Below, one piece after another: positions 11,381 to 21,930 of a stretch of 64,000 bases of DNA (position 1 is its first letter; each line of letters starts with the position of its first letter). Both the position numbers and the translations under genes were made by a program. The DNA lies in the NCBI GenBank assembly GCA_039707465.1, contig CM077646.1, forward strand, positions 77,710,715-77,774,714, written 5' to 3'. Origin of the DNA: Rhabdophis nuchalis. Its lineage: Eukaryota; Chordata; Lepidosauria; Squamata; Natricidae. The notes below the pieces were generated by a model. The model did not search any database. It saw only the letters and a program-made list of their open reading frames with translations, and was not told where the DNA came from.

Positions 11381-12583
11381 TAAATATCCTATCTGGATAA
11401 AGTATTGGGTGAAATTACCTATATGTTACCTTACAATCCAGGAGCATAAATGTTTATCTGATTAGGGCTGTTCTTTGGCTCTATGTCTCAGTGTCAGGCC
11501 CAGAGTTAGTTATTTGTCTAGTCAAAAGGTCTTTTTGTTCTGGACCAAGCAGTTCAAGGACCTGAGGTTAGCAAGTGTCTCTGCCAACTTGAGCACTAAT
11601 ATCCAGATGTGAACATATCCTTGGCTTGGTGGTTGCCTGAAATTAAATATGGAAATGAAAGTCCATGGAGTGAGATGGTCATAGTAAGCTGATTTAACAT
11701 GTGACAGGGTGTATCATGCCAGATAGTATCAGATAGCATTCTATTACATAAACTGTCATGATGTCTCAGAAATATAATTGTCACTGTCCATAGGAAATGA
11801 GCATAAGAATTTCAATTATTTCCTGAGAAGAGAAATGTATAATGCAATTTGGAACTACATTACAAGTGACATCCTAGAATTCTTTTTCAGTATCAATTAA
11901 CATCATAATTTGCACAAAGGGTTTCCACTATTGGGTAGAAATGAATGGATAGATGAATAATAAGTTGATTATGCGAACATTTAATTGGGACAAAATGCTC
12001 TTCAGACTATTGGATTATCTAACTGTAATGAATATAACATTCTCAGTAGTAAAGTAGTTACTGCCATTACTCTATGACCTGTGTATTGGCTGAATTATGG
12101 TACAGAAGAAAAAACTTCAGGTTAATCATAAATTAATATTAATACACTAAGGAGAACTCCACTTTGATGCAAACATTCTGCCTTGGTGCAAACATTACGT
12201 ACATTAACTGCTTCCATTCACTTTTATTATTTATAGATCAACAGATTTTTTACTCTCTCCATAAAGCATCACAAGTAGCAAATGCTACCTATTAACCAAA
12301 GGAAAGCCATATTATAAATGCCAATGTAATGTCCTACCTCTTGAAAATAGTCTTTTCCCTACACAGTTTGATATTCATGCACATCGTCACAGCAACTAGC
12401 ATGGATTACATCGCAAAGAAGTAGTTTTCATTTTCATTTTTGGTAAAATAGGTGGAAGACATTTTAAGGCATTTCAACACCATAATTGTTTCTGGTCACC
12501 TTCAAAGCAACTTGAAGGCAATCTGCAATCCTTTCATCGAACTCAATGTGTTAAGAATATTCATTTGCATAGGGCAGGGCACA
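11381..12583. other. AT-rich sequence, nothing recognised
   Basis: No repeat ends, RNA genes or coding signal seen. Confidence 0.45.
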
Positions 12584-12591
12584 ATGGTGGG

Positions 12592-12788
12592 ATTCAATTT
12601 TTTTTAGTATGAGTTCTGTGGGAGTGGCTTGGTGGGCATGGCCAGGTTGTCATGTGACTGGGTAAGCATGGCCAATTTAGTAGCCCATTTTAGTAGTCAG
12701 AGGTGGTATTTGCCAGTTCTCTAAACCAGTTAAAATTTCCACTACTGGTTCGCCTGAAACAGTCAGAACTGGCTGAATACCACCTCTG
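12592..12788. mobile_element. hAT MITE (CAGTGGTGGGATTCA family), copy 1
   Basis: Ends CAATGGTGGGATTCAA and CTGAATACCACCTCTG. Flanks gcagggca and gcagggta agree at 7 of 8. The interior carries the family words 'gtgggcatggcc' and 'ccagttctctaaacc'. Confidence 0.85.
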
Positions 12789-12857
12789 GCAGGGTATTTC
12801 TGCTGGTACGAAATTAGCAACAAAAATGTAACAATATTTTTTAACATATAGTAACAT

Positions 12858-12990
12858 CAGTGGTGAGATTCAGCCAGTTCGCACCACTTCGGGAGAACCG
12901 GTTGTTAACTTTCTGAACAGGTTGGTGAACTGGTTGTCGTAAGAAATCATTAGGGCAGAGAATTGTTAAATTATTTGAATCCCACCACTG
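12858..12990. mobile_element. hAT MITE (CAGTGGTGGGATTCA family), copy 2
   Basis: 133 bp. Ends CAGTGGTGAGATTCAGCC and TTTGAATCCCACCACTG. Flanked by identical agtaacat at 12850-12857 and 12991-12998. It lies only 62 bp from copy 1 yet has its own duplication. Confidence 0.9.
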
Positions 12991-13224
12991 AGTAACATAT
13001 ATTAAAAACCAGATTACAAAAATTGTCTCTATTCCTTCCCAAATGCATTGAAAAGCTGCAATAGTAATAAAGGGCCATTTTTGGGAAGGAGACATTTTTC
13101 TTTAAATTAAATTGTTGAATAAGCAACAAATGTTCTGCCTTCAGAGCTGAAGTGAAAAAGTAAACTGGTGCCACCACCAAAACATTTGGTTCACTCATCT
13201 AGTGCTCATGGTGCAAGCCTAACA

Positions 13225-13422
13225 TTACTATAAAATAGAATAACAGAGTTGGAAGGGATCTTGGAGGTCTTCTAGTCCAACCCCCTGCCTAGGCAGGAAA
13301 CCCTACTCCACTTCAGACAAATGGTTATCTAACATCTTCTTAAAAACTTCCAGTGTTGGAGCATTCACAACTTCTGGAGGCAAGCTGTTCCATTGATTAA
13401 TTGTTCTAACTATGCACACCTA
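13225..13422 (-). mobile_element. CR1 LINE 3' end, antisense
   Basis: The text 'gagttggaagggatcttgga', 'tagtccaaccccctgcctag' and 'tccagtgttggagcattcac' is the complement of the CR1 3' end seen in sense at 33360 and 38050-38230. It covers only the last part of the polymerase and the 3' UTR. Confidence 0.88.
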
Positions 13423-14034
13423 AGCGTAGGTGACTAAGTGTATGTCAGTCATTGCTACTACTAGTTCTATTACTACAGTATTGGGGTGCATCAACTAATA
13501 TTCAGTGGTGAGTCGCGTGCAAACATCCATTGGATTCCATACCTGAATGCATTTATGGGAAGCAGGGCAAAGAGACTTGAGATTTGCTTTACAGTTGGAC
13601 CTATAGCTTGCTCAGTACTTTCTGATTCTGCAAGGATTTTAGTTATTGAATGAAAGCAAATTTTAATTATTGCTTGGAGACAGAATGAGCAAGTCAAGAC
13701 CATTCTTTTTCATCAGAGCTGCACAGTCACACAGTACAAACTGGAATATATCAATAATATTGTTAAAGGATATTGTTAAATTGGTTGGGTAGTATGAAGT
13801 AGTACAGAACTGGGGCACGTTTTCTATTCAGGGCACAGTACACAATTTGGTGCTAGAATATGTTGCTTTCCAATGGTTAGCCAATTTTCGGCTGCAAACG
13901 ATGACAGACACAAGTCATTATCATTATCGGTGCTTCCTGTGTAACATTTCTATCACCCTTGCCAGTTTGCTCCATTAGCATTCAAGACTTCTGCAACAGT
14001 GATGCAATGATGACATCACAGTATAGTACAGAAT
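13423..14034. other. unique-looking sequence, nothing recognised
   Basis: No repeat ends or genes recognised. Confidence 0.4.
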
Positions 14035-14240
14035 CAGTGGTGAAATTCAAAAATTTTTTACTGCCGGTTCTGTGGGTGTGGCTTGGTGGGTGTGGCAGGG
14101 GAAGGGAACTGCAAAATCTCCATTCCCACCCCACTCTGGGGCCAGTCAGAGGTGGTATTTGCCAGTTCTCCGAACTACTCAAAATTTCCACTACCAGTTC
14201 TCCAGAACCTGACAGGACCTGCTGGATTCATCCCAGTATG
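14035..14240. mobile_element. hAT MITE (CAGTGGTGGGATTCA family), copy 3, right end unclear
   Basis: The left end is CAGTGGTGAAATTCAAAAA. The interior has 'ggtgggtgtggcaggggaag' and 'cagaggtggtatttgccag' like copy 4. The right end is rearranged ('ggattcatcccagt'), and no clean duplication of the left flank tacagaat is seen. Confidence 0.7.
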
Positions 14241-14459
14241 TAATCCAATATGAGGAATCCTTGGTGCTTTCTGAGCTACAAATATTTTCCTTTATTGGAG
14301 TCCAATATGACTTGGAGAACAGAATTAATCCAACTTCATATCTTTTTTATTGATTTATTGAATTTCTTGAAGGTCCAACTTCAAGAGGAATTTGAGAGGC
14401 ATACAATTATTCCAGTATGTAGATTAAAAGCAAATTAAAAACTACATAATTGACTTCAC

Positions 14460-14536
14460 CAAAACCACCTTCGCCAATACGTAAAAGCTCACACAGGGGC
14501 TCCACAACCACCCCGGCCCCATGTCTTAAGAGATTT
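14460..14536 (-). other. possible isolated exon encoding a protein-kinase glycine loop
   Basis: On the minus strand a pyrimidine-rich tract (tctgtctcactctccttcc, positions 14556-14538) ends in AG, a good 3' splice acceptor. It is followed by an open frame reading VVVEPLCELLRIGEGGFG and, if read on, EV. GEGGFGEV satisfies the kinase nucleotide-binding loop pattern GxGxxGxV. A modest donor (G then GTGAAGT) sits right after the last G, which would give a 77-bp exon. I cannot name the kinase. No neighbouring exon with the expected AxK lysine was found, so it may be a relic, part of a gene with distant exons, or chance. The longer minus ORF here is in a different frame. Confidence 0.35.
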
Positions 14537-14700
14537 CTGGAAGGAGAGTGAGACAGAGCCATGCATGGTTAAACAGTGACCAAATGCATTTGAATGATAT
14601 CTAGCATAGTCAGTTGACTCCAGATAGCTTGAAAAACAGTTATTTGACTGCAAAATTAATGCCTTTTGTATGCTGATCACAAACTACAATACATTGTCTA

Positions 14701-15009
14701 CAGTGGTGGGATTAAAAATTTTTTACTACTGGTTCTGTGGGCGTGGTTTGGTGGGCATGGCATGGCTTGGTGGGTGTGGCTTGGTGTGTATGGCAGGGGA
14801 AGGATACTGTAAAATCTCCATTCCCTCCTGACTCCAGGAGAAGTTTACTGCAAAATCCCCATTTCCTTCAGATCAGCTGGGACTCAGGAAACAGAGAATA
14901 GATGAGGGCGGGGCCAGTCAGAGGTGGTATTTACCAGTTCTCTGAACTACTAACAATTTCCACTACCAGTTCTCCAGAACTGGTTGGAACCTGCTGAATA
15001 CCACCTCTG
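14701..15009. mobile_element. hAT MITE (CAGTGGTGGGATTCA family), copy 4
   Basis: 309 bp. Ends CAGTGGTGGGATTAAA and TGAATACCACCTCTG. Identical attgtcta flanks at 14693-14700 and 15010-15017. The interior has tandem 'ggcttggtgggtgtggcttg' words. Confidence 0.9.
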
Positions 15010-15017
15010 ATTGTCTA

Positions 15018-15954
15018 ATAGCATTGATTCTTCACTGCTTGGAATGCAGGCAGTCACAATTCAAACAATTATTAATATTCCATATTGCAGTTTCATGCAG
15101 AGTGTTCTCTTTCTACCAAAAATGGAAGTCAGCAAAATATTTCAAGTGACCAGTGTCAGCTGGTTCTTTGGGTTAAGGATTTTCGGTTATTGGTCTTGAC
15201 TATTGGAAACTTTTCCTGGAACTCTTATCTCATTAATCCACTGAAACCCTGTATAACATTATTCAGCAAATATTTCCTTCCCATAGCTCTTGTAGAGTCG
15301 TGCCTCATTTTATGATCCCTCACCTAGGGATCAACTCTCCCTATCGATTTTGGTTTGGAAGTTACATACATTATCCTCTATTTGGCTTGATTATAAACAG
15401 ATTGGTAAAGCTGACACTAAAATCAAAAGCAAAGGTCAACATTTAGATATGCTACTTTGCTAGCTGAATATAAATAAGGTTTAGAAAAGATCATTATGAA
15501 CATAAAAATAGAAAGTGAAAAATCTGGGCCAAAAAATATTAAGGTACAAAGGTAGTGCAAACATCTATGTTTAGTGAACATAGTGAATACAGCAGATAAT
15601 TTTATTTGGGGGGGGGGATTTAAAAATAAAGCAGGGTAAAACAGAAAAGAAGACATAATCCTAGAGAAAATTACAATGATAAACTTAAAATAGAGTATGT
15701 AAGGTAATAGCCTTGGCAGTGATATACATATGGCTCACCAGTAAGAAAATGAGTCAAAGAAGATAAACTTTCATGTTATGGTTTTGGCATTGGATAAGAC
15801 TGTCAATGCACAGCAAAAAGAAAAAATCAGTCAAGGGCTAAATTGTCAAGAATAACTTACACTTTAACTTACACTTTTGTTTCTCTCACAGCTTGACAAA
15901 TGGGGGGAGAGGGGGCGGAAATGGATTGCAAAGGTAGAAGAATGGTATCAAAGT
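15018..15954. other. unique-looking sequence, nothing recognised
   Basis: No repeat ends or genes recognised. An A/G-rich patch with a G9 run lies at 15609. Confidence 0.4.
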
Positions 15955-16490
15955 AACTGTTGGCTTCCATGAGACATTGCTGGCATCTCAAGGCCACACC
16001 AAGCAGATGTCCCAGCATGGCTGGCTGTTTCCCATAATAAAATGAACAGAAGTGATAGGTGGATGTATTGGACTGTGGGTTGCTGCTAAGGAAAGGGGGA
16101 AATTAACTATGTTTGCTTTTGTATGGGAAACCCAGAGCTGGTTTCGCTCCTTCTGTGCCAATGTGGTTTATTCAGTATAGTTTTATAGTCTCCCAGAAAT
16201 TTCTTTTTATAGATTCATCAACTGGACAGTTGACATTATTTTATCAAGTATAAAACTTTACTGAATAAATCACATTGGCACAGAAGGAGCAAAACTGGTT
16301 CTAGGTTTGCCATGCAAAAGCAAGCATAGTTAAGCCCCCCTTTTCCCTATGGGCCATTCACAATCCAATATATCCACCTATCACTTCTGTTCATTTTGTT
16401 ATGGGAAACAGCCAGCCATGCTGGGACATCTGCTCGGTGTGTCCTTGAGATACCACCAATGTCTTGCGGAATAAAGGTTAGCTGTTTTCT
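15955..16490. repeat. foldback element, arms of about 230 bp around a 60-70 bp loop
   Basis: The left arm (about 15955-16187) and right arm (about 16255-16490) are inverted copies: 'gcagatgtcccagcatggct' with 'agccatgctgggacatctgc', 'gaacagaagtgataggtgga' with 'tccacctatcacttctgttc', and 'ccttctgtgccaatgtg' with 'cacattggcacagaagg'. The pairing continues almost to the ends with scattered differences and small gaps. No open frame. It could be a foldback DNA transposon or a tail-to-tail pair of one repeat. A clear target duplication was not identified. Confidence 0.85.
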
Positions 16491-17509
16491 TGCAGTGATA
16501 ATCAACAGCTACAAATTGATGTAAGCAAGTGATGAAAAATAACTACATTTCTCAAGGTTAAGGGGAATTTAAAAAAGGAAAAACAATCAACAAAGTGAAA
16601 GGATTGAATCAAGAAATTACTGGAATGCCTTTGCAAGAGCTATATTACTAAAACACTTCAAGATGGCAAGCATTTGCCCATACAATCACTATGTCACAAG
16701 CCCTATTGAAAGTCACTTAGTCATTCAACACAAGCACTGTTTAAAAGAAGTTAGAGATTAGTTATAACCAGTTTACAGCAAATTCTCTCTCTGCCTCAGT
16801 GGCTTTTCCTGTACTAGCATATAATACTGCATACATCGCAAAACACAACCCTTATAAATAATACTTTTGCGCTTCTTTAGAATTGATGAGGTGGGTTAAA
16901 ATTTTCTTTAAAAATGAAAGTATATATATATTTACCCACATAAGGAGAAAACAACTGAGCTATGACACAGCCAGATGTCAACAACTGCCTGTCAGTTTTT
17001 TATATTCGTTGGGAGTCGAAACATACTTTTATTTTAACACAGACATACAGCTTTTTCAGAAATCACTATCCCTACAATTATAGAGATACAAACATCTTTT
17101 ATTATTTTTTCCTGGAGCAGCTAAAATCAACGTTGGCTCACACATATACTCAAAACTCCTGTCTACAGTTCCAGGCATTGTTGATTTCCATGTGTCAAGC
17201 AGCAAACTGAGGAAGGCCAACAACACACACCTGATCTTGACACTCAAAAAGATCTGCTGCCAGTTGGAGCAATGACAGTTTTGCATAATCATAAATAATA
17301 ACCTGCCAGTCATCCCAAACTGAATATCATCAGGATTTTTAAAAGGCTACTTCATTTTTACTTAGTTTATGTTGGACTTATTCATTCATTCCTCAGATAA
17401 TTTACAGGGAGGAAAATTGCCTTGTAACTATAGCAACTAATACTGACTATGCAGATACAAACCACTTGTAGCAAATGTCGCTACATCAGTGGGATAATAT
17501 TCATTTATT
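16491..17509. other. unique-looking sequence, nothing recognised
   Basis: AT-rich. No repeat ends, RNA genes or convincing frames seen. Confidence 0.4.
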
Positions 17510-17524
17510 CATATATTATTTCTT
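17510..17524. repeat. target-site duplication, left copy
   Basis: The 15-mer catatattatttctt recurs exactly at 19519-19533 on the other side of the L1-type insertion. The length is typical of L1 target-primed reverse transcription. Confidence 0.9.
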
Positions 17525-17546
17525 TTTTTTTTTATATTGAAAAAGT

Positions 17547-17552
17547 TTTATT
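17547..17552 (-). terminator. AATAAA polyadenylation signal of the L1-type element
   Basis: Reads AATAAA on the minus strand ('accaataaaactttttc'), about 15-20 bp before the poly(A) tract. It is correctly placed for 3' end processing of the element transcript. Confidence 0.8.
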
Positions 17553-17803
17553 GGTTTTACATTTTTCTATAGGGTAGGGTAAGGGATACAAAGACATTTT
17601 GAAAGCATTCACGTCAGAGTCGTCGGCCCTTCCGAGACCTCAAAATACACAATAAAAAGATAACAAAAAAAAAACATTTTTCATAACACTACAAGGTAAA
17701 AGCAAGTACATATACCTGAATTCTCAGTTCCATGCTGTCAGACATTTACAAAAAATCCAGATACAAATGTTATGCAAGATTGTTCAAAAAAATCAAGGCA
17801 AAG

Positions 17804-18652
17804 TTATTTTTTCGATCTAAGTCTCATGGCTATTGTATCTTCTTTTTCTCCTCCCTGGCCCCCAGCGGGCGGGGCCGTGGCCCCCTCCGTCCCCCCTGGA
17901 TCTTCCCCCAGGGCAGAGGAATGTTTTTTAAGAAAGGCTTCCGCCTCAGCAACTGTTTTGATCCTCACTCTTCCTCCTTCCCAGAACACCAGCATCCCTT
18001 CGGGTGTCACCCACTTGAACCAAATCCCATGATCAAACAATGTTTTAGACAAGAAGGAAAATTTCCTCCTTGCTTCTCGAATCTTTCTAGGAATCTGCTT
18101 CAAGATAGTGACCGTTTTGTGTTGGTAAATTAAAGGGTTCTCTCTCTGCGCCCTCAGGATTTCCTCTCTGGTTGACCTTCTAACAAATTTCACATGTATC
18201 TCTCTAGGCACTTCATTTATCCTGGCATATGCTGAGTTAATTCTATAGGCTAGGTCAATGTCCCCCCTGATCTCATCTTTAGGTTTTTGTAAATAGTCTG
18301 CTAATATTGTGCTCATAAGATCAGGGAGGCATTCACCAGATTCCTCAAGAACGTTCTGAAATCTCAAAAAATATGTCATTCTTTCCATATCAATCCTAGA
18401 CACATGCCCATCTATTTCCTCAACCTCTTTAGTAACATTTTTAATCTCTCCCTTAACCCCCACCAACCCCCCTTCCAATTCTTCAGTCTTCTGTGTGTTT
18501 TCCAGCATCTGGTTCCTGGTATCCAATAGCTCCTTCTTGAAATTGATGTTTTCAGCCCTCTGGGCCTGAATTTCGTTTACCAAAGTTTGTATAACAGTTT
18601 CAAGAGAAGCCATCCGTTGTTCTAAACTTGCCAGTGCTGTTTCTTGAGCCAT
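17804..18652 (-). CDS. L1 ORF1-like RNA-binding chaperone, intact
   Basis: 282 residues, uninterrupted. The ATG at 18652 has A at -3 and G at +4, a strong initiation context. Residues about 4-90 are a coiled coil (LEQRMASLETVIQTLVNEI and following heptads) expected to trimerise. About 92-172 form an RRM-like domain (YFLRFQNVLEESGECLPDL; IDLAYRINSAYARINEVPRE; IHVKFVRRSTREEIL). About 173-245 form the C-terminal domain with the IREARRKF block that corresponds to the conserved ARR region of L1 ORF1 proteins (Transposase_22 family). A Gly/Pro-rich, acidic-then-basic tail ends in RLRSKK. L1 ORF1 proteins coat the element RNA in cytoplasmic particles and act as nucleic-acid chaperones. It is shorter than human ORF1p (338 residues). 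No downstream ORF2 exists in this copy. Function is inferred from family; the domain limits are by eye. Confidence 0.88.
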   Translation of the reverse strand: MAQETALASLEQRMASLETVIQTLVNEIQAQRAENINFKKELLDTRNQMLENTQKTEELEGGLVGVKGEIKNVTKEVEEIDGHVSRIDMERMTYFLRFQNVLEESGECLPDLMSTILADYLQKPKDEIRGDIDLAYRINSAYARINEVPREIHVKFVRRSTREEILRAQRENPLIYQHKTVTILKQIPRKIREARRKFSFLSKTLFDHGIWFKWVTPEGMLVFWEGGRVRIKTVAEAEAFLKKHSSALGEDPGGTEGATAPPAGGQGGEKEDTIAMRLRSKK

Positions 18653-19518
18653 GATTAACTGTTAAAGTCAGTGCCAGCCAAAATGGCGTTTTCAGGGTGG
18701 GGCTGGTGAGACTAGCCGGGAGCCAAAAGTTCAAATCAAGGTTGGAACGTTGTAAAATTCAGAAACCAAGAGAGAGACAATTTTCCAGCTCAATAGTTAT
18801 AATAACGAAGGTAATCCAGAAAGGAATCACAAATCCAACAAGAAAAAAATTCTTCATTAATATCCAGAGAGAGTCCCACTTGTAAAGAGACGCTGGGAAT
18901 TTTCCATAATTAAAATAGTCAGGCAGGGACAGAGAAAAGCCACTTTCCACCGCCCATCTCAGAGCCCAGAGGAGAGAGTAGAAAAATAAATTCTTTATAA
19001 CCAGCCAGACCTAGAAACAATGTTGCAAGTAGCCGCATACCACTTTCCCTTGTTAGAGACAGTCCGGATTTAAGATTTCCGCTTTCTCTGCCAGAGAAGC
19101 CATTTTTAAGTGCCGCTTAAGTCCGAGGGGTTTTTTTTGGAAACAAACACCCCCCTCCCAGTCCGTTCAGCCTGGCTGGCAGCAAGGAAAAAAAAAGTCT
19201 TTTTAAAACTCACTCTCCCTCGCAGCTGAAGCTCCGGCGATCCTTCCGATCTCCTCCGCTCAGCCCTCTACATTAAAGTGAATGGCGCCGACAGCCGTTG
19301 GCGAAGGGAGAACCCCCCGCAGCATGTTCCTCCTCACCTAGGTCGCGGAGGGGATCGCTCTCCCCACCGCCGTGAGGAGAAACGTCTCCTCCGAGCCGAC
19401 CCTACGGGAGACCTCCGGTAACCGGAGTGTCTCGCCCCCGTGGGGGGGCAGAAAAGGCAACAAAACGGCGAGCGAGCCCAAGGCTCGCCCGTCGCCGCTG
19501 GAGCCGGAACCGGAAGTC
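18653..19518 (-). promoter_or_regulatory. CpG-rich 5' UTR/internal promoter of the L1-type element
   Basis: The 5' end (19518 downwards) starts ACTTCCGGTTCCGGCTCC and is rich in CpG for about 400 bp, then AT-richer towards the ORF1 start. L1 5' UTRs carry an internal RNA polymerase II promoter, so this is its likely place. ETS-type CCGGAAGT cores (19507-19515 on plus) lie at the extreme 5' end, as in many CpG promoters. Activity is inferred, not shown. Confidence 0.6.
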
Positions 19519-19533
19519 CATATATTATTTCTT
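19519..19533. repeat. target-site duplication, right copy
   Basis: Exact copy of the 15-mer at 17510-17524. Confidence 0.9.
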
Positions 19534-20004
19534 AATCAAATATTAAAATAGTTAATGAAGCAAATGATGTGACTTAACCTTTAATACATCCTGCTTTTGG
19601 AAATGTGCAATTCTGATTAGGGCAGTAAAGCAATTTGAGCACCCCCTTGAAATATATAAACAGTGACTAAATCGCACATTGATGATTGCTCCGTGGTGGG
19701 ACCCTGGCCAGTTGTGGATAATGTAAGATTGACCGAATGTGTGTGGTTATGAATCCTGCTTGATCACTTAGGATGCAACCCAAGACCTATCTATTCAGCA
19801 ACATCCCATCAATTTAATGCAATTTTGTTCCAAGGCAGCGTGTTTGTAGCAAAGATTTTCATCCCACATAGTAGGTTGGCTGGGGGCATTGGCCACATTG
19901 CAGGAGTAGGCAAAATGATTGCTCAGATTAGACAAGGACAAAGCACAAAATGCCTTCCATATATAAGCATGCAGAGAGGGTCTTTTTATATAGGTGCAAC
20001 CCTA
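19534..20004. other. unique-looking sequence, nothing recognised
   Basis: No repeat ends or genes recognised. Confidence 0.4.
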
Positions 20005-20160
20005 CTGTTTTAGACCAAAGATCCATCTAGTTCAAGCTTTGGTCACACAATGGGCCTAAAAATGTTAAAATTAATAGCTCTCTGGTGTTGTTCCCTGTTG
20101 CTAGTGCATCCACGTTTTCAGGACACATCAGAGCTAGCAAATCTAGAATGTAAAAATCTC
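20005..20160 (+). repeat. fragment of an unnamed dispersed reptile repeat
   Basis: The words 'agaccaaagatccatctagt' and 'cacacaatgggcc' correspond to the complement of the segment at 27150-27340 ('ggactggatgggctgtggcc', 'actgtgtgagacagaatgct'). I recognise the general text as a common sauropsid dispersed repeat but cannot assign its class. Confidence 0.45.
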
Positions 20161-20629
20161 CATGACTATTATATGGCAGTCAAAATTACAAAAAAGTGTA
20201 ACTTTCTGCTGCCCTCTAATTGTACAATATAGTGCATTTAGGCACATTCATTTATTCTACAAAAGCACCTTGGACATATCTAGTGATCAATCAGTATTTT
20301 TTTTGCAGAATTTAATCAAGAAAATAATAAAATAGATTTTAATCCAAATTTCTGATTATGAATACTTTTAATCCTATTTTTGTCAGCTTTGGCCCTGATA
20401 TCCTTTCATTTAAACAAACACAGGTTTTTATTTCATTGATCTTCATGGCTATGTGGAAATATTATACGCAAAACACAAGAAAGAAGTACATTGCTCATAG
20501 TAGCAATCATCTTTCTATTGTTCAAAAGTTATTCACAACTGCAGTTTCATTTGATGTTTTTCTTTCTTAAAAGGAGTAAAAGTGAGGATACCCTATATGT
20601 GGAGGGAGAAAAGGGAGAGTGTTGATGAA

Positions 20630-21110
20630 TGCTATCTACTTTTTCTTTATTGTTAGTTGTAAAGTCATGTCTGACCATTGCGACCCCATGGACAATGTTC
20701 CTCCAGGCCTCCCTATCCTTTACCATACCGTGGACTCCATTTAGGATCACGCCTACTGCTTTCGTGACTCCATCTAGCCACCTCATTCTCTGTCATCCCG
20801 TTCTTCTTTTGTCCTCAATCTTTCCCAGCATTAGGCTCTTCTCCAGTGAGTCCTTCCTTCTCATTAGGTGGCCAAAGTATTTGAGTTTCATCTTCAGGAT
20901 CTGTCCTTCTAAAGAGCAGTCAGGGTTGGTCTCCTCTAGGACTGACCAGTTTGATTGCCTTGCAGTCCAAGGGACTCACAAGAGTTCTCCAGCACCATAG
21001 TTTAAAGGCTTCAATTCTTTGGCACTCAGCTTTTCTTATGGTCCAACTTTCACCGCCATACATTGCAACTGAGCTACCTTTTCTAGGATGTAGCAAAAAG
21101 TTTCTCCCTG
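20630..21110 (-). pseudogene. Bov-B LINE 3' part, antisense
   Basis: Minus-strand frames read YGGESWTIRKAECQRIEAFK and LWCWRTLVSPLDCKAIK, then MRWLDGVTKAVGVILNGVHG and MVKDREAWRNIVHGVAMVRH. These are the C-terminal blocks of the Bov-B (RTE) polymerase. The frames are shifted relative to each other, so the copy is dead. Bov-B is abundant in squamates and known to have moved horizontally among vertebrates. Confidence 0.88.
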
Positions 21111-21569
21111 AGGTGAGAAAATGGTGTGATGCCAGTATTTCCTGTTTAAAGTTATGATTGTTTATAGAAATAGAGATTAAAGATCCTGAATGCAAAACCC
21201 CCTGCTCAGCAAATTTTATTTAGTTCAGAATTTCTTGATCAGATGTAATGAGTTTATTTTCTTCTAGCTCTTTCCTGTTGTGATACTTGGGCTTGTGGGA
21301 AGCTCCTTCTTTCCTCGCTCTGCTTCCCAGCTTCGGGGCTTAAGATAGTCATTTTATTTGAAGCAGAACATGTATCCAAATAGGCTCACTTTCTCCATCA
21401 GCTAATTACTTGTCAAAAGGAAAGGGGAAATATGCAAGGCCTTCCTTAGTTCCATCCTTTTTTTTTTCTGTGTGAACTGCTTTGTACAATCTGTGAAAAG
21501 CCAGAGTGTATTGGCTCCATCCTGACAATGCTTTAAAGGGAATTTTATTGGAAACTAGATAACCTGGTA

Positions 21570-21930
21570 TTGCTCAGGTATTTATTTATAAGAGGGAAAT
21601 ATCCAGACCAAACGTAATTTCTAATATTGGATTTTGCCCCTTACCAGAGGGAACCCCCTTGTGGAGTACTTTGAAGCTGTTACCATGGCAACTCCACTGC
21701 ACTGCACTGTAGAATCCATTTTATGGCAATACAGTAGAATCCATTTTAAGGTACAACAGGCTGTATCTTAACAGAATACACAACCGAGGGACATTAGGGG
21801 TGTCTTACTCTCCACATTATTTTTTTCCAGAGAGTAAGTCATCAGTGTATCAAGTTTGGTTCAAATTGCTTGTGGCATTCCAGAGTTATGCTGGAACACA
21901 CACACACACACATTTATATATATAGAGAGA
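21570..21930. repeat. dispersed repeat with (AC)n and internal 34-bp duplication
   Basis: The phrase 'gtagaatccattttatgg' recurs as 'gtagaatccattttaagg' 30 bp on. 'tcaagtttggttcaaattgc' and 'ccagagttatgctggaacac' lead into a short AC run at 21898-21912. I have seen this last phrase attached to AC runs in squamate DNA but cannot class the element. Confidence 0.4.

Larger units (their letters stand above)
17525..19518 (-). mobile_element. L1-type element with ORF1 only (HAL1-like), complete insertion
   Basis: A 1,994-bp unit on the minus strand, bounded by a perfect 15-bp duplication. From its 5' end (19518): a GC- and CpG-rich 5' UTR of about 866 bp, an intact 282-codon ORF1-like frame (18652-17804), a 3' UTR of about 260 bp, an AATAAA signal at 17552-17547 and a poly(A) tract at 17533-17525 merging with the duplication. 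There is no ORF2 (endonuclease/reverse transcriptase) between ORF1 and the 3' UTR. By structure it resembles mammalian HAL1 elements, which keep ORF1 and depend on ORF2 protein from full L1s. A deletion derivative of a full L1 on the donor is the alternative. The exact flanks and open frame point to recent insertion. Confidence 0.88.
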
